Assembly: GCF_000169435.1 (NCBI RefSeq)
Contig: NZ_AAYB01000003.1
Coordinates: forward strand, 248,001 to 312,000
Length of the DNA: 64,000 bases
Reading direction: 5' to 3'
Source: Roseobacter sp. CCS2
Lineage (GTDB): Bacteria > Pseudomonadota > Alphaproteobacteria > Rhodobacterales > Rhodobacteraceae
The notes under the pieces were generated by a model. That model did no database searches. It was not told the DNA's origin and saw only the letters and a list, made by a program, of their open reading frames with translations. Positions 16,066 to 25,439 of this stretch are shown here, piece by piece. Both the position numbers and the translations under genes were made by a program. How positions within the stretch are numbered: position 1 is the first letter of the stretch; each line of letters begins with the position of its first letter.

Positions 16066-16464
16066 ATGCCACGCAAGGTCTGTGTTTCTGCCGGTTGCGA
16101 TGATCTCGCGATCGCGGGAAAGTCGCATTGCCCGGATCACGCGCAGCAGAACAAGGATCGGTTGGCGGAGCGCCGAGCGACGGCCCAGCTCACAGAGCAT
16201 GCCGCGAGCTGGCGCGTCCTGTATCAGTCGCGCGACTGGCGGAAGGCCGCGCGACGGTTCTTGTCCCGCAATCCGCTCTGTGCTGACTGTGCCGAACTGG
16301 GCGCTGTGGTGGCCGCAACGCAGGTCGATCACATCGTGCCGCACAAGGGCGATTTCAAACTGTTCTGGGACCGGAAGAACTGGCAGTCGCTTTGCCATCC
16401 CTGCCACAGCCGCAAAACCGCATTGGAGGTTTTTCACCAAAAGGGGGGGCTACCTGAGAACTAG
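16066..16464 (+). CDS. phage HNH endonuclease, packaging-associated
   Basis: The product (132 aa) has an HNH fold: LCADCAELGAVVAATQVDHI, HKGDFKLFWDRKNWQSLCHP and CHSRKTA supply CxxC, DH, Asn and the second metal-binding pair. An N-terminal Cys pair precedes it. HNH proteins directly upstream of terminase genes are a known feature of HK97-type cos phages and assist terminase cleavage at cos. Its start is 102 bases before the small terminase gene's start region, fitting that module. Confidence 0.88.
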   Translation: MPRKVCVSAGCDDLAIAGKSHCPDHAQQNKDRLAERRATAQLTEHAASWRVLYQSRDWRKAARRFLSRNPLCADCAELGAVVAATQVDHIVPHKGDFKLFWDRKNWQSLCHPCHSRKTALEVFHQKGGLPEN

Positions 16465-16565
16465 GCCGGGGTGGCGTTGACCGGCGGGGGTACCTTTCTT
16501 TTCGCGGCCAGTTAATTGGAAAAAAAAGCCACATTGATGATGACAGATCAGGGAGGACTGAAACC

Positions 16566-17006
16566 ATGAAGGGCCGCAAGCCAGATCTTGAAAATGTCAT
16601 CCCGATGATGGGCGATGTGCAGCGCCGGGTGCCAGATGCGCCTGAGTTCATGAGCGAGGCCGCGCGTCGGGTCTGGGATGAGCTGGCTGCGGATCTGACG
16701 GCGAAGGTTCATCTTGAGCCGCAGTTTGAATATCAGTTTGCGGCGTATTGCGAGAGTGTGTCCAACTTCCTGGCGGCCACATCGGTGCTGGCCATCGAGG
16801 GTTATTACTTTGAAACCAAAACCCGCAACGGTGTGCAGCAAAAGAAGACGGCGATGTGGGGCGTGCAACAACAAGCGATGAATGCCATGCGCCGCGACAG
16901 CGCGCTGTTCGGCTTGTCGCCGGTTGACCAGTCGCGGCTGAAGGCGGGCGGCCAGGGCGATCTCTTTGATGATCTGATGAACCAGCTCAAAAATGGAACC
17001 GATTGA
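16566..17006 (+). CDS. phage terminase small subunit (P27 family)
   Basis: The product (146 aa) recognises phage DNA for packaging. It begins MKGRKPDLENVIPM and continues PDAPEFMSEAARRVWDELA, with the pattern of P27-family small terminases, and ends in a charged tail. A GGGAGGACTGAAACC ribosome site precedes the ATG. The 3' end overlaps the large subunit gene by 14 bases. Confidence 0.88.
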   Translation: MKGRKPDLENVIPMMGDVQRRVPDAPEFMSEAARRVWDELAADLTAKVHLEPQFEYQFAAYCESVSNFLAATSVLAIEGYYFETKTRNGVQQKKTAMWGVQQQAMNAMRRDSALFGLSPVDQSRLKAGGQGDLFDDLMNQLKNGTD

Positions 17007-18660
17007 TCACCCGGTTTCGGGCTACGCGCTTGGTGTTGTAGGGGGTGACATCATTGCCGGTGACCTGGTGCGGATGGCCTGCGAGCGTCACCTGCTGGAT
17101 TTAGAAACGGCTGGTGAGCGCGGGCTGTACTTCGATTGCGAAGCGGCGACGATGGTCACGAACTTTGCCAAGATGCTGCAGCACACGGCGGGTCCGTTGG
17201 CTGGCAAACCGCTTGAGCTGATGCCGTGGCAGGTGTTCCGGCATGGATCCGTGTTCGGGTGGAAGTATGAAGACACCGGGTTACGCCGGTTCAATTCGAC
17301 TTACCACCAAGTCGGCAAGAAGAACGGCAAGACAACGGACACATCGGTGCCGATGCTTTACACGCAGCTCTTTGACGGGGAGGCGTCGCCTGAAGGGTAT
17401 TGTGCCGCGACCACTCGCAACCAGGCGGGTATTCTGTTCAAAGGCATCAAGCGGATCATCAAACGCTCGCCGCTGCTGGGTGAGTTTGCGAAAGTCTGGA
17501 CTAGCTCGGTCACAGTACCAAAGTTCGACGGCGTGATTTCTTGTCTAAGTCGCGACGGCAACAGCTCGGATGGGATCAACCCATCGTTTCTGGCCCGCGA
17601 TGAGATGCACCGTTGGACGGATCGCGAGCTGGCCGAGACGATTGTCGAAAGCATGATCGCGCGGTCGCAGCCGATTGATTGGGTGATCACAACGGCAGGC
17701 CATGATCGCGGATCGCTGTGTGGTGAACTGCGCGGCTATGCGGAAAGCGTGCTGCGTGGTGATGTCACGGACGACAAGCTGTTTGCCTATGTGGCCGAGC
17801 CGCCGATTGACTGTGATCCGACCGATCCAGTGGCTTGGGCAATGGGAAACCCGAATCTGGGAGTGAGTAAATCAAAAGCGGCCATGGGCGCGGCGGTTAA
17901 AAAGGCCCTCGCAATCTCGGGTCAGATGCCAAATTTTCGGCGCTTCCACCTCGATCTGTGGACCGAGGGGGCGGAGAGTTGGATCTCGCGCGACGTGTGG
18001 GACAACGGCTTGATGGCCGCCCCGTTCGATGAGCGCATGCTTTACGGGAAAAAGGCCTGGGTAGGTTTGGACCTGTCCAACAAGATCGACACGACGGCGA
18101 TTGTGATTGCGGTGCCGCATGACGGGCTGATCTATTTGATCGTGTACACATTCCTGCCGGAAGGGCCGAAAGGGTTTATCGCGCGGGCGCAATCGGAGAA
18201 GCGCGAGTTTGTGGCATGGCGCGATGATGGCTGGCTTGAGGTGCATACCGGTGGCAGCATCGACGAAGCGGAAATTGCCAAACGTCTGGAATGGATCCGT
18301 GCTCACTTCGATCTGCAAGAGGTGGCATATGATCCTTGGGGCATGAAGTATCTGGCGGACGAGCTTGACAAGAAACGCTTTCCGATGGTCGAACATCGAC
18401 AGGGTTTTGCGAGTATGTCCAATCCGATGAAACGGTTTGAGGAGAAAGTTGCCCAGGGGCGGCTTCGCCACAACGGCAACCCGGTTTTTGCCTGGCAGGT
18501 TGGCAATGTGCACCGAGATGAAGATGCGGCTGAGAACATCAAGCCAAACAAGAAAAAATCGAGCGGGCGCATTGATGTCTCAGTCGCGGCGATCATGGCC
18601 GTGGGCCGCGCCGAAGCCAATGAGACAAAACGCAAAGCAATGGAGGCGGCGGTCGTGTGA
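16993..18660 (+). CDS. phage terminase large subunit
   Basis: The product (555 aa) is the packaging ATPase and nuclease. A variant Walker A region is seen at YHQVGKKNGKTTDTSVPM, the Walker B-like stretch at INPSFLARDEMHRW, and C-terminal nuclease acidic residues at VGLDLSNKIDTTAIVI and EVAYDPWGMKYLADEL. The length and segments match the Terminase_1 family (HK97/phi-C31 group) paired with P27 small subunits. Together with the HNH protein this predicts cohesive-end packaging. Confidence 0.95.
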   Translation: MEPIDHPVSGYALGVVGGDIIAGDLVRMACERHLLDLETAGERGLYFDCEAATMVTNFAKMLQHTAGPLAGKPLELMPWQVFRHGSVFGWKYEDTGLRRFNSTYHQVGKKNGKTTDTSVPMLYTQLFDGEASPEGYCAATTRNQAGILFKGIKRIIKRSPLLGEFAKVWTSSVTVPKFDGVISCLSRDGNSSDGINPSFLARDEMHRWTDRELAETIVESMIARSQPIDWVITTAGHDRGSLCGELRGYAESVLRGDVTDDKLFAYVAEPPIDCDPTDPVAWAMGNPNLGVSKSKAAMGAAVKKALAISGQMPNFRRFHLDLWTEGAESWISRDVWDNGLMAAPFDERMLYGKKAWVGLDLSNKIDTTAIVIAVPHDGLIYLIVYTFLPEGPKGFIARAQSEKREFVAWRDDGWLEVHTGGSIDEAEIAKRLEWIRAHFDLQEVAYDPWGMKYLADELDKKRFPMVEHRQGFASMSNPMKRFEEKVAQGRLRHNGNPVFAWQVGNVHRDEDAAENIKPNKKKSSGRIDVSVAAIMAVGRAEANETKRKAMEAAVV

Positions 18661-18788
18661 TTGGCAGACGTGCTCTGTCGATTTGGATGATACGTGATGT
18701 CTGCTTCGAGCCCGCTTTGACCGATGCTGCAGTATGTACGAACGTCGGCTCTGTATTTTCCGGGCCTTATCCGGTTAAGTTGCCGCTT

Positions 18789-19310
18789 TCATTCGGGCGA
18801 GATGCCATACTTGCGAAGAATGCCATCTATCTCATCCTGCGAAATGTTTGACGACCGCTCTTTGTACTCCTGTGTACCAAGGCCAATCTGCGTCCAAATC
18901 TCCTCCGCGGCGACGTTCTTTCTTTCCGCGTGCCAAAGCGTCACGATGAGTCTAGGCAAAAGAACGTCGTCGCGTGAGAAAGGTACGTCTTCAGTGCCAT
19001 CGGCGAGCGACAGCTTTTGAAAACTCTTCCTAGCTGGAATGTCAAAAAGACTGTCGTCTCCAAACGTTAGTTTGACCATCGGATGATCATACAAACCAAT
19101 GAACCAAACTCGGTCCATGCTGTTGAATTCGATTTCTATGGTGTTTTCCAATGCATGGAGCTGACCGCTTGCGTTTTCATGCGTGTCTTTGATCCGCAAA
19201 CCGTGCAAAGCCGCAGAAACCTCGGCCCTTGTTGCGTCAAGTAACAGCGAGCCAATCCCCTTGTGTGGCATCAGTTCAAAACTAATGAACCTGCGCTTAA
19301 GTGAGAACAT
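18789..19310 (-). CDS. unknown protein, immunity-like fold (moron)
   Basis: The product (173 aa) lies opposite to the structural genes, between terminase and portal, where phages normally have nothing. The N-terminal pattern ISFELMPHKGIGSLLLDATR followed by EVSAALHG resembles the start of many small immunity-type proteins (a GIG...L...EV repeat pattern), but this is weak. It is more AT-rich than its neighbours and is probably expressed in the lysogen. Superinfection exclusion or anti-phage defence is possible but not shown. Confidence 0.6.
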   Translation of the reverse strand: MFSLKRRFISFELMPHKGIGSLLLDATRAEVSAALHGLRIKDTHENASGQLHALENTIEIEFNSMDRVWFIGLYDHPMVKLTFGDDSLFDIPARKSFQKLSLADGTEDVPFSRDDVLLPRLIVTLWHAERKNVAAEEIWTQIGLGTQEYKERSSNISQDEIDGILRKYGISPE

Positions 19311-19561
19311 TGTTAGCCTGTGTGCTTCAATAATTTATTTTGCATACTGTTGGCATCGCAAAGCAATGGCAAGCTTCACGCGATGCGGCCTTTCAATGCT
19401 TCTGAAGAGAAGTCGGCTTCGTCCGCGAAGCTGACCTAACAGCTGCAATCTGATTTCTGCGGCCCTGACGCTTTGCGCGTCACTCACGAATCAATCGTAT
19501 TTGCATCGCCCCGATTTGGCTGCGCGATGCTTCTTCATGCCATCTAAGGAGGCTATCGCGA

Positions 19562-20830
19562 ATGTTTGGATTCCGACGCGCTGCGAAACCTCCTGCAGTT
19601 ACCACCCGGATTGAGCCACCTGTGACGGCGGCAGAGACTAGCGGTGTGACAGCCCCTGCGCCTTGGTTGACGGAAATCGGTTGGGGTGGATCGGGGGCGC
19701 AATCGCGGGTAAAGTCTTTGCCGCATGTCTCACCCGTCACCGCCGAGCGGCATGCGACGGTGTTTGCCTGCTGCAACAACATCGCCGGGGATTTGGCCAA
19801 GGTGCCGCTGCAGCTTTGGCAGCGCGCAGCCGATGGAACGGAAACCCGCGTCTTTGGCCATCGGGCGGAATACTTGATGAACACCGAGACGTCACCGGGC
19901 GTGCCGTCGGCCATTGCGCGCTATGCGATGGTCTATTGCTTCACCCTGCGCGGCGTCAGCTATGCCTATGCACCCCGTGATGGGGGCGGTGAGCTGACAT
20001 TGATCGATACGATCCTGCCAACGGCCTGCAGCGTGACGCGCCTGGCGCGCGCGCGGTTCTACCATTTTCAGGATGGTGGCGAGGTCCAGCGATCTGCGCC
20101 GCAACGCTCAATGGTGCATATGCGCTATATGGCACTGGATGGCTGGACGCATCGGTCGCCGTTGCAGGTGGCAGCGGAGAGTGTCGGCCTGGCACTTGCG
20201 GGGCAAGAGGCGGCAGCGCGTAGCGCGTCAGGCGGTACAACCAAAGCTGCGATTATCTTGCGCGATGATTATACAGATGACGAGGTGCGGAAGCGGTCGG
20301 CAGAACGGATCAAAGCTAATCTCACGGATCCGATTAGTGGTGACTTTCCTGTCCTCAACGAAGGCGAAGACATCAAGAGCCTCGATCTATCGGCGGCTGA
20401 TCAGGAGCTGTTGGCATCGCGGAAGTTTGATCGCGAGATGATTGCCGCAGTTTATCGGATGCCGCCAAGCAAATTGCAGATGCTGGAGAACGGCGTGAAA
20501 GCGAACGGGCAACAGCAGGCGCTGGATTATCGGTCCGACTGCCTCATGCATTGGGACAAGCCGGTGACCCAGCAATATGATCAGGGCTTGCTGACGCAGG
20601 CCGAGCGTGAAAGCGGCCTGTTTTTCAGGCATGACTTCTCGGTGCTGCTGGAGCCAACCACAAAAGAACTGTTCGACGCCATGAAGGTGGCGGTTGGTGG
20701 GCCGTGGGTCACGCCAAACGGGGCGCAACGGATCACCAAACAACCGATTACCGAGGGCGGCGACAAGCTTTATCCGCCGTCGAACATGACACGCGATGAG
20801 CAACCAACGGACGAGGGAGACGAGGAATGA
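19562..20830 (+). CDS. phage portal protein, HK97 family
   Basis: The product (422 aa) forms the dodecameric channel through which DNA enters the capsid. Segments typical of HK97-type portals are visible: TAERHATVFACCNNIAGDLA near the N-terminus, then HMRYMALDGWTHRSPLQVAA and SRKFDREMIAAVYRMPPSKL in the core. The gene precedes the protease with a 4-base overlap, as in HK97-type head modules. Spacing from the terminase gene is widened by the moron insertion. Confidence 0.94.
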   Translation: MFGFRRAAKPPAVTTRIEPPVTAAETSGVTAPAPWLTEIGWGGSGAQSRVKSLPHVSPVTAERHATVFACCNNIAGDLAKVPLQLWQRAADGTETRVFGHRAEYLMNTETSPGVPSAIARYAMVYCFTLRGVSYAYAPRDGGGELTLIDTILPTACSVTRLARARFYHFQDGGEVQRSAPQRSMVHMRYMALDGWTHRSPLQVAAESVGLALAGQEAAARSASGGTTKAAIILRDDYTDDEVRKRSAERIKANLTDPISGDFPVLNEGEDIKSLDLSAADQELLASRKFDREMIAAVYRMPPSKLQMLENGVKANGQQQALDYRSDCLMHWDKPVTQQYDQGLLTQAERESGLFFRHDFSVLLEPTTKELFDAMKVAVGGPWVTPNGAQRITKQPITEGGDKLYPPSNMTRDEQPTDEGDEE

Positions 20831-21732
20831 CCACCCAAACAATCGCCAGCCTGATGGGAGGGGCTGCCCTTGCGCTTTGTTCCGAGTTCGCGACCGGCCT
20901 AATGGCCATGGAAGTGACCGCTGAGCAGCTGACGGGTGAGGGAGCTATCACCATTGAGAGCGGTGAACGCTTCGCGATCCAGCGTGGCGTTGCGGTGGTA
21001 CCAGTGCGTGGATTGCTGACGCCCAATTCTTACGGTTTGGAACGCTGGCTCGGATGGACCACCTATCACGGATTGGCCGACACGATGGGGCAACTCGCCG
21101 CCTCAGAAGAAGTGGCAGCCATCGTGCTTGAGATTGATACGCCGGGCGGCATGGTGTTGGCAATCGAGGCCGCAGGCGAAGCCATCGCCGCTACGGCTGC
21201 GGTCAAGCCAGTCCATGCCGTGGTCTGCCCGATGGCAACATCAGCAGGCTATTGGTTGGCCAGCCAGTGCACAGATATCAGCATGACGCCGGGCGCATGG
21301 ATCGGCAGTATTGGTGTGCAGATGTCTACCTATAGCCCTGTGCAACCCGGCATGCATGGCGACCAGTGGTTCAACTTTCGCTCACAATACGCACGGGCCA
21401 AAAACCCCGATGCGGCAACGGAGCCGGGCACTGCCCTGATTGACCAGCGTCTGAACGCGCTAGAGGCTGACTTTCACGCGGCGATCGCGGCGGGCCGGGG
21501 CATTGCTCCGGCTGATTTGCCAGCGCGGCTGAGTGTGACGGATGATGTGGCTGACGGTGGCGCGGTGTTCGGTTTTCAAGAGGCCCGCGCACGTGGGCTG
21601 GCTGATGCACAAATGACGCGCGATGTATTCTTCGCTGATATCTTTGATAAATACGCACCAAAACCAAACAGGACCGCAAGCCGCGCCTACCATGCAAAGG
21701 CTGCCGCTGCTCGCGCCCGCGTGCGTACCTAA
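20827..21732 (+). CDS. prohead protease, S49 (SppA/protein C) family
   Basis: The product (301 aa) is a serine peptidase of the S49 family used to mature capsids. VLEIDTPGGMVLAIEAAGEA and MATSAGYWLASQCTDISMTP (with the catalytic Ser in TSAGY) match phage protein C-type proteases; a downstream Lys is expected to complete the dyad. The position between portal and capsid, with ATGA coupling to the portal, supports it. Confidence 0.92.
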   Translation: MTTQTIASLMGGAALALCSEFATGLMAMEVTAEQLTGEGAITIESGERFAIQRGVAVVPVRGLLTPNSYGLERWLGWTTYHGLADTMGQLAASEEVAAIVLEIDTPGGMVLAIEAAGEAIAATAAVKPVHAVVCPMATSAGYWLASQCTDISMTPGAWIGSIGVQMSTYSPVQPGMHGDQWFNFRSQYARAKNPDAATEPGTALIDQRLNALEADFHAAIAAGRGIAPADLPARLSVTDDVADGGAVFGFQEARARGLADAQMTRDVFFADIFDKYAPKPNRTASRAYHAKAAAARARVRT

Positions 21733-21842
21733 GAAAATTCCGACCCATGCAGCCCCGTCACGGGGCGCTGTTCCCCTGCCACGTGCCGAAGGGGGGCGTC
21801 ATGCTGCGTTCCGGCGGCACTCAAACCAAGGAGAAAACCAAA

Positions 21843-23153
21843 ATGGACCTAGATGATCTGCGCCGCCTGCGGGCGGAGGCGTTGGCGACTATGGAAACTG
21901 CCGCCACCGCAATTGAAGAATTGGAAACGGCGGAAACCGCCGCTGATGACGAGGCGATGGTCGCGGCGCTTGCGGCTTTTGAAGAAGCGGAAACAGCTTT
22001 TGCTGCATCTGACCGGCGTGTGCGTCGCGTTGAATCTGTCGAGCAGGCTGCTGCCGCGTCTGCAAGTGGCGGCGACAATTCATCTGCCGCACCGGGTACG
22101 GTCCCGGCCGCCGCAAGCAATCCTGCCGAAAACGGTCTTGAGATTGGCTTTATGATGCATGCGCTGACCAATGCGCGTGGCGATCGCGACCGTGCTTGTG
22201 CGGCGCTGGAAGAAAACGGCCACTCCGGGATTTCGGCGGCCTTGTCGGGTGCCACGGATGCCGCTGGCGGCGTCACCATTCCGCGGGCGCAGTCTGAACA
22301 GATCATCGAGCTGCTGCGCCCGATGGTTGCTGTGCGGGCGCTTGGCGCGCGTGTCATGCCGATGCCAGCCGGTCAGGTCCGTCATGCCCAGCTTACCGGG
22401 TCCGCAACGGCTAGCTATGGGCCTGAAAACGGCGCCGCGATTGAAAGCGAGCAGACCTTCGCCCCGATCGATCAGGCCTTCAAAACGCTCAAGGCCCTCG
22501 TGCCTGTCGGCAACGCGTTGCTGCGGCACTCGACGGCGGCTGTCGCCGCATTGATCCGTGATGACATGCTGCAGGTGATGCGCCTGCGCGAAGATTTAGG
22601 GTTCATGCGTGACGCCGGTGCGGCCAATACACCCTTTGGCTTGCGGTTCTGGACACCGGTTGCGAACTTGTTGACTGGTGTGGCCAATGACGCGGCGGCG
22701 GTCGAAACCGCTATTCGCTTTCTGGTGTCGCGGGTTGAGGATGCCAATGTCATGATGGTGTCCCCCGGATGGATCATGCGGGCCGGGACGAAGAACTTTT
22801 TGGCCAGCCTGCGTGAGCCAGTGCATGGGTCCTACCTCTTTCCGTCCATTCAGGAAGACGGTGAACTGATGGGCTATCCGATCAAGACCACATCGCAGAT
22901 CCCCGCAAACCTTGGCGTCGGTGCCAATGAAACCGAAGTCTATTTTGCAGATTTCAACGAAGTGATGATCGGTGATGCGATGACCGTGACCATTGCCACG
23001 TCTTCCGAGGCGGCGTTCGTCGACCAGGGCGGCAACACAGTCAGCGCGTTTCAGAATGATCTGACTCTGATGCGGGCCATCAGCGAGCATGACCTGGCTC
23101 CGCGCCATGTCGAGGCGCTGTCGGGTCTCAACGGCGTCAACTGGACCCTCTAA
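21843..23153 (+). CDS. major capsid protein, HK97 fold, with N-terminal scaffold domain
   Basis: The product (436 aa) has a helical, Ala/Glu-rich N-terminal region (residues about 1-100) that looks like the delta/scaffold domain removed by the upstream protease. An HK97-fold capsid domain follows (VRALGARVMPMPAGQVRHAQ and later RFLVSRVEDANVMMVSPGWI). GGAGAAAACC precedes the ATG at 21843; an in-frame start at 21747 would add a Pro/Cys-rich leader and is unlikely. Confidence 0.93.
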   Translation: MDLDDLRRLRAEALATMETAATAIEELETAETAADDEAMVAALAAFEEAETAFAASDRRVRRVESVEQAAAASASGGDNSSAAPGTVPAAASNPAENGLEIGFMMHALTNARGDRDRACAALEENGHSGISAALSGATDAAGGVTIPRAQSEQIIELLRPMVAVRALGARVMPMPAGQVRHAQLTGSATASYGPENGAAIESEQTFAPIDQAFKTLKALVPVGNALLRHSTAAVAALIRDDMLQVMRLREDLGFMRDAGAANTPFGLRFWTPVANLLTGVANDAAAVETAIRFLVSRVEDANVMMVSPGWIMRAGTKNFLASLREPVHGSYLFPSIQEDGELMGYPIKTTSQIPANLGVGANETEVYFADFNEVMIGDAMTVTIATSSEAAFVDQGGNTVSAFQNDLTLMRAISEHDLAPRHVEALSGLNGVNWTL

Positions 23154-23166
23154 TCGCAAAATAAGC

Positions 23167-23191
23167 GCTGCGCCGGGTGGTCCGGCGCAGC
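23167..23191 (+). terminator. strong hairpin after the capsid gene
   Basis: GCTGCGCCGG (23167-23176) pairs perfectly with CCGGCGCAGC (23182-23191) around a 5-nt loop, 14 bases after the capsid stop. There is no T-run, so it more likely protects the capsid mRNA end or attenuates readthrough than acts as a full terminator. Confidence 0.5.
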
Positions 23192-23242
23192 ACCTCTCAA
23201 CAGACGGCCCCTGACCGGGATGCCACAAATGGAGGGCAGGAT

Positions 23243-23563
23243 ATGTCCAAGAAAGTACCGATGTTTTTTACAAAAGCTCACGGGATCTATGTGCCCGGCG
23301 ATATTGCAGGGTTTGACCCGGATATGGCCGAGAAGCTCAAAGCAGTTGCGGAAAAATATGATCCGAAGAAGCACAGCAGGAAAAAGCCGAACGCCGAGGT
23401 CGCGACAGCCGAGATCAATGCACGGACATCCGAACTGGATGCGCGCGAGGCGGCGCTCGCTGAACGTGAAGCAGCTCTGGAAGCGACCGCTCCAACGGAT
23501 GAAAAAACATCTGCACAAAAGGCAGACAAAGCCAGCGCGCCGCCAAAGCGCTCCAACACGTAA
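23243..23563 (+). CDS. hypothetical phage head-region protein, coiled coil
   Basis: The product (106 aa) begins KKVPMFFTKAHGIYVPGDIA, then has a coiled-coil middle (TSELDAREAALAEREAALEA) and a polar tail. Small proteins of this form commonly follow the capsid gene in related prophages. The ATG at 23243 is chosen because of GGAGGGCAGGAT just upstream. Confidence 0.65.
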   Translation: MSKKVPMFFTKAHGIYVPGDIAGFDPDMAEKLKAVAEKYDPKKHSRKKPNAEVATAEINARTSELDAREAALAEREAALEATAPTDEKTSAQKADKASAPPKRSNT

Positions 23564-23590
23564 CTTCAGACAGGCGGGCGAGGCGGGCAC

Positions 23591-24166
23591 ATGAGATATA
23601 TTGGCGCGGCAGTGATTGCATCGGTTGTGACCGTGCTGGATTTCAAACGCGCCATTCATCTCACGCCGGATGACGCGGATGATGATGTCCTGATCGCGGC
23701 CTATCTTCTGGCCGCCCAGGAACTCGTTGAAACCGCCATTGCCTGTCCGCTGGCACCGCGCCCATATGAGTTCACCGCACCGGCCTGTGCCTGGTCGGCG
23801 TGGTGGTTTCCGGTCCGTCCGGTCGTCAGTCTTGATGAGATGGCCGTGCGCGACGAGGCGGGTATCTGGGCGGAACTTGATACCGCAGAGGCCTTTGTCG
23901 TGCAGATGTATGACGAACCGCGACTTGTCGTGCCAGACGCCATCATTGCTGAATTACGGTGTGCAACCGAAGTGCGTGTACGCGCGACCGCCGGCATTGA
24001 CGCTCGTGTGCAGCGGGCGGAGCAGGCCATCATCTTGACGGTGAAAGAATGGCTGGATGCTGGCATCAGTATCGATGGGGCGGAGCCACCCAAGATGACA
24101 TTCGGTGCGCACAACCTGATCCGTCAAGTCCGCTATCGCCGTCCGTATGAGATCATGGGAGCCTGA
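23591..24166 (+). CDS. head-tail connector protein (gp6-like)
   Basis: The product (191 aa) matches the phage gp6/YqbG-like head-tail connector pattern: DFKRAIHLTPDDADDDVLIA with AAQELVETAI at the N-terminus, and a beta-rich centre followed by a C-terminal helix (AEQAIILTVKEWLDAG). It would bind the portal. It starts the neck module of four small genes. Confidence 0.82.
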   Translation: MRYIGAAVIASVVTVLDFKRAIHLTPDDADDDVLIAAYLLAAQELVETAIACPLAPRPYEFTAPACAWSAWWFPVRPVVSLDEMAVRDEAGIWAELDTAEAFVVQMYDEPRLVVPDAIIAELRCATEVRVRATAGIDARVQRAEQAIILTVKEWLDAGISIDGAEPPKMTFGAHNLIRQVRYRRPYEIMGA

Positions 24167-24168
24167 CC

Positions 24169-24528
24169 ATGAAAGTATTGCGGCATATCGTGGTCCGGTT
24201 TGAACGCATGGATCGCAACAATCGCGATGTGCTGAATGCCATTGTGCCGGCATGGGTGCCGCTGGGAACGTCATGGGCTGGACGCTCGGACATCTCTGAC
24301 GCGGAGAAGACGGCGGCAGGCAACCGTCATTCGGTTTTAATGGCCCGCTTTGTGGTCCACAGCAACCCGATCACCCGCGCATTGACCGGTGCGGATCGCA
24401 TGGTTGAAGTGTTGGCAAGCGGGGAACGGATCTGGGAGATTGCGGGAATAAAGAACGCAACTGAGGGGCGCCGGCCACCGATCGAGATCACGGCCACGCG
24501 CACACCGCCGCCGGAGCCAGTGATCTGA
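24169..24528 (+). CDS. head-tail adaptor/closure protein
   Basis: The product (119 aa) resembles the phage head-tail joining family (SPP1 gp16-like): FERMDRNNRDVLNAIVPAWV followed by AGRSDISDAEKTAAGNRHSV, then MVEVLASGERIWEIAGIKNA. It starts 2 bases after the connector gene stop. Confidence 0.82.
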   Translation: MKVLRHIVVRFERMDRNNRDVLNAIVPAWVPLGTSWAGRSDISDAEKTAAGNRHSVLMARFVVHSNPITRALTGADRMVEVLASGERIWEIAGIKNATEGRRPPIEITATRTPPPEPVI

Positions 24529-24935
24529 TGGAGGAAGCCTTCACGGACCTTCTGCAGGCAGACGCTGGCCTCGCGGCACTTTGTGATGACCGCATCCACT
24601 GGGGCATTCAGCCTGACGGCATTCAGCAGTTCCCATATCTGAATCTGACGTTGGTCAGTGATCCCGTTGCATACTACCTTGATGGCGAAGCGGGTGTGCA
24701 GCGGGTTCGGGTGCAGTTGGATGCCTGGGCCGAGAGTTATCTGGGTGCAGTCGCGGTGCAACGCGCCGCCAGCATGCTGCTGTCCGGCTATATCGGGACC
24801 GTTGGGGTCATTGCCTTCAAAGGCATGCTCGTGGAAACCGGGCGCGATCTGGATGGTCTGTCGCCTGGTGATGCGCAGCAGCTCTATGGCCGCTCGGTCG
24901 ATGTGTTGGTCCACTGGGGTGCTGCAAGTGTTTGA
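24528..24935 (+). CDS. tail completion/terminator protein, DUF3168
   Basis: The product (135 aa) has the DUF3168 (gp17-like) pattern: LLQADAGLAALCDDRIHWGI followed by FPYLNLTLVS and VRVQLDAWAESYLGAVAVQR. Members cap the tail tube at the head end. Its start shares the final base of the previous gene. Confidence 0.84.
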   Translation: MEEAFTDLLQADAGLAALCDDRIHWGIQPDGIQQFPYLNLTLVSDPVAYYLDGEAGVQRVRVQLDAWAESYLGAVAVQRAASMLLSGYIGTVGVIAFKGMLVETGRDLDGLSPGDAQQLYGRSVDVLVHWGAASV

Positions 24936-25377
24936 GGTCAAATTCGAAGGTGGCCGCGAACTGGAGGCCGCACTTGCCGAGATTGAGCGCGCCGCCACAC
25001 GTAAGTCGTTGGCCCGCCGTGTTCTCAAGCGGACGGCACAGCCAGTGGCCGACAAGGCCAATGCAACCGCACCCAAGGATGAAGACAGCACCGACAAGCA
25101 ACTGAACGAAAGTTATGTGGTCACGTCGAAACTCACGAAGCGACAGGCGGCGATCGAGCGGCGCGGTAATCGCGATGATGTGGTGATGTATGTCGGCACA
25201 TCGCACCCTGCGGGCGTGCAGCAGGAATTCGGCAACCGCAGGCATGGGCCGCAGCCGCATTTCCGCCCGGCTTGGGATGTGGGTCGGGATCAGATGCTGG
25301 AGCGGATGCGTCAGGATCTGGCTATGGAAATTCAAAAGACACTCGCGCGGGCCCGCGCGAAGACGGCGCGTGGCTAA
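24928..25377 (+). CDS. HK97 gp10-family tail-joining protein
   Basis: The product (149 aa) matches HK97 gp10-like proteins: FEGGRELEAALAEIERAATR followed by LARRVLKRTAQPVADKANAT, and the conserved HPAGVQQEFGNRRHGPQPHF near the end. GTG at 24928 is the best start because it overlaps the end of the previous gene; an ATG at 24901 would add 9 residues. Confidence 0.83.
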   Translation: MFEVKFEGGRELEAALAEIERAATRKSLARRVLKRTAQPVADKANATAPKDEDSTDKQLNESYVVTSKLTKRQAAIERRGNRDDVVMYVGTSHPAGVQQEFGNRRHGPQPHFRPAWDVGRDQMLERMRQDLAMEIQKTLARARAKTARG

Positions 25378-25439
25378 CTGCTGCACACCCGGTGATCGGG
25401 TGACATCGAAATACAATCCAAAATCGAAAGGAAAGAACG

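Noticed and set aside
23167..23191. Hairpin after the capsid gene as a complete transcription terminator
   Set aside because: No T-run follows and the downstream head-tail genes have no other promoter, so full termination is unlikely.
24327..25097. Leftward frame of 256 codons across the neck genes
   Set aside because: Antisense to three well-recognised neck genes and without its own signals.
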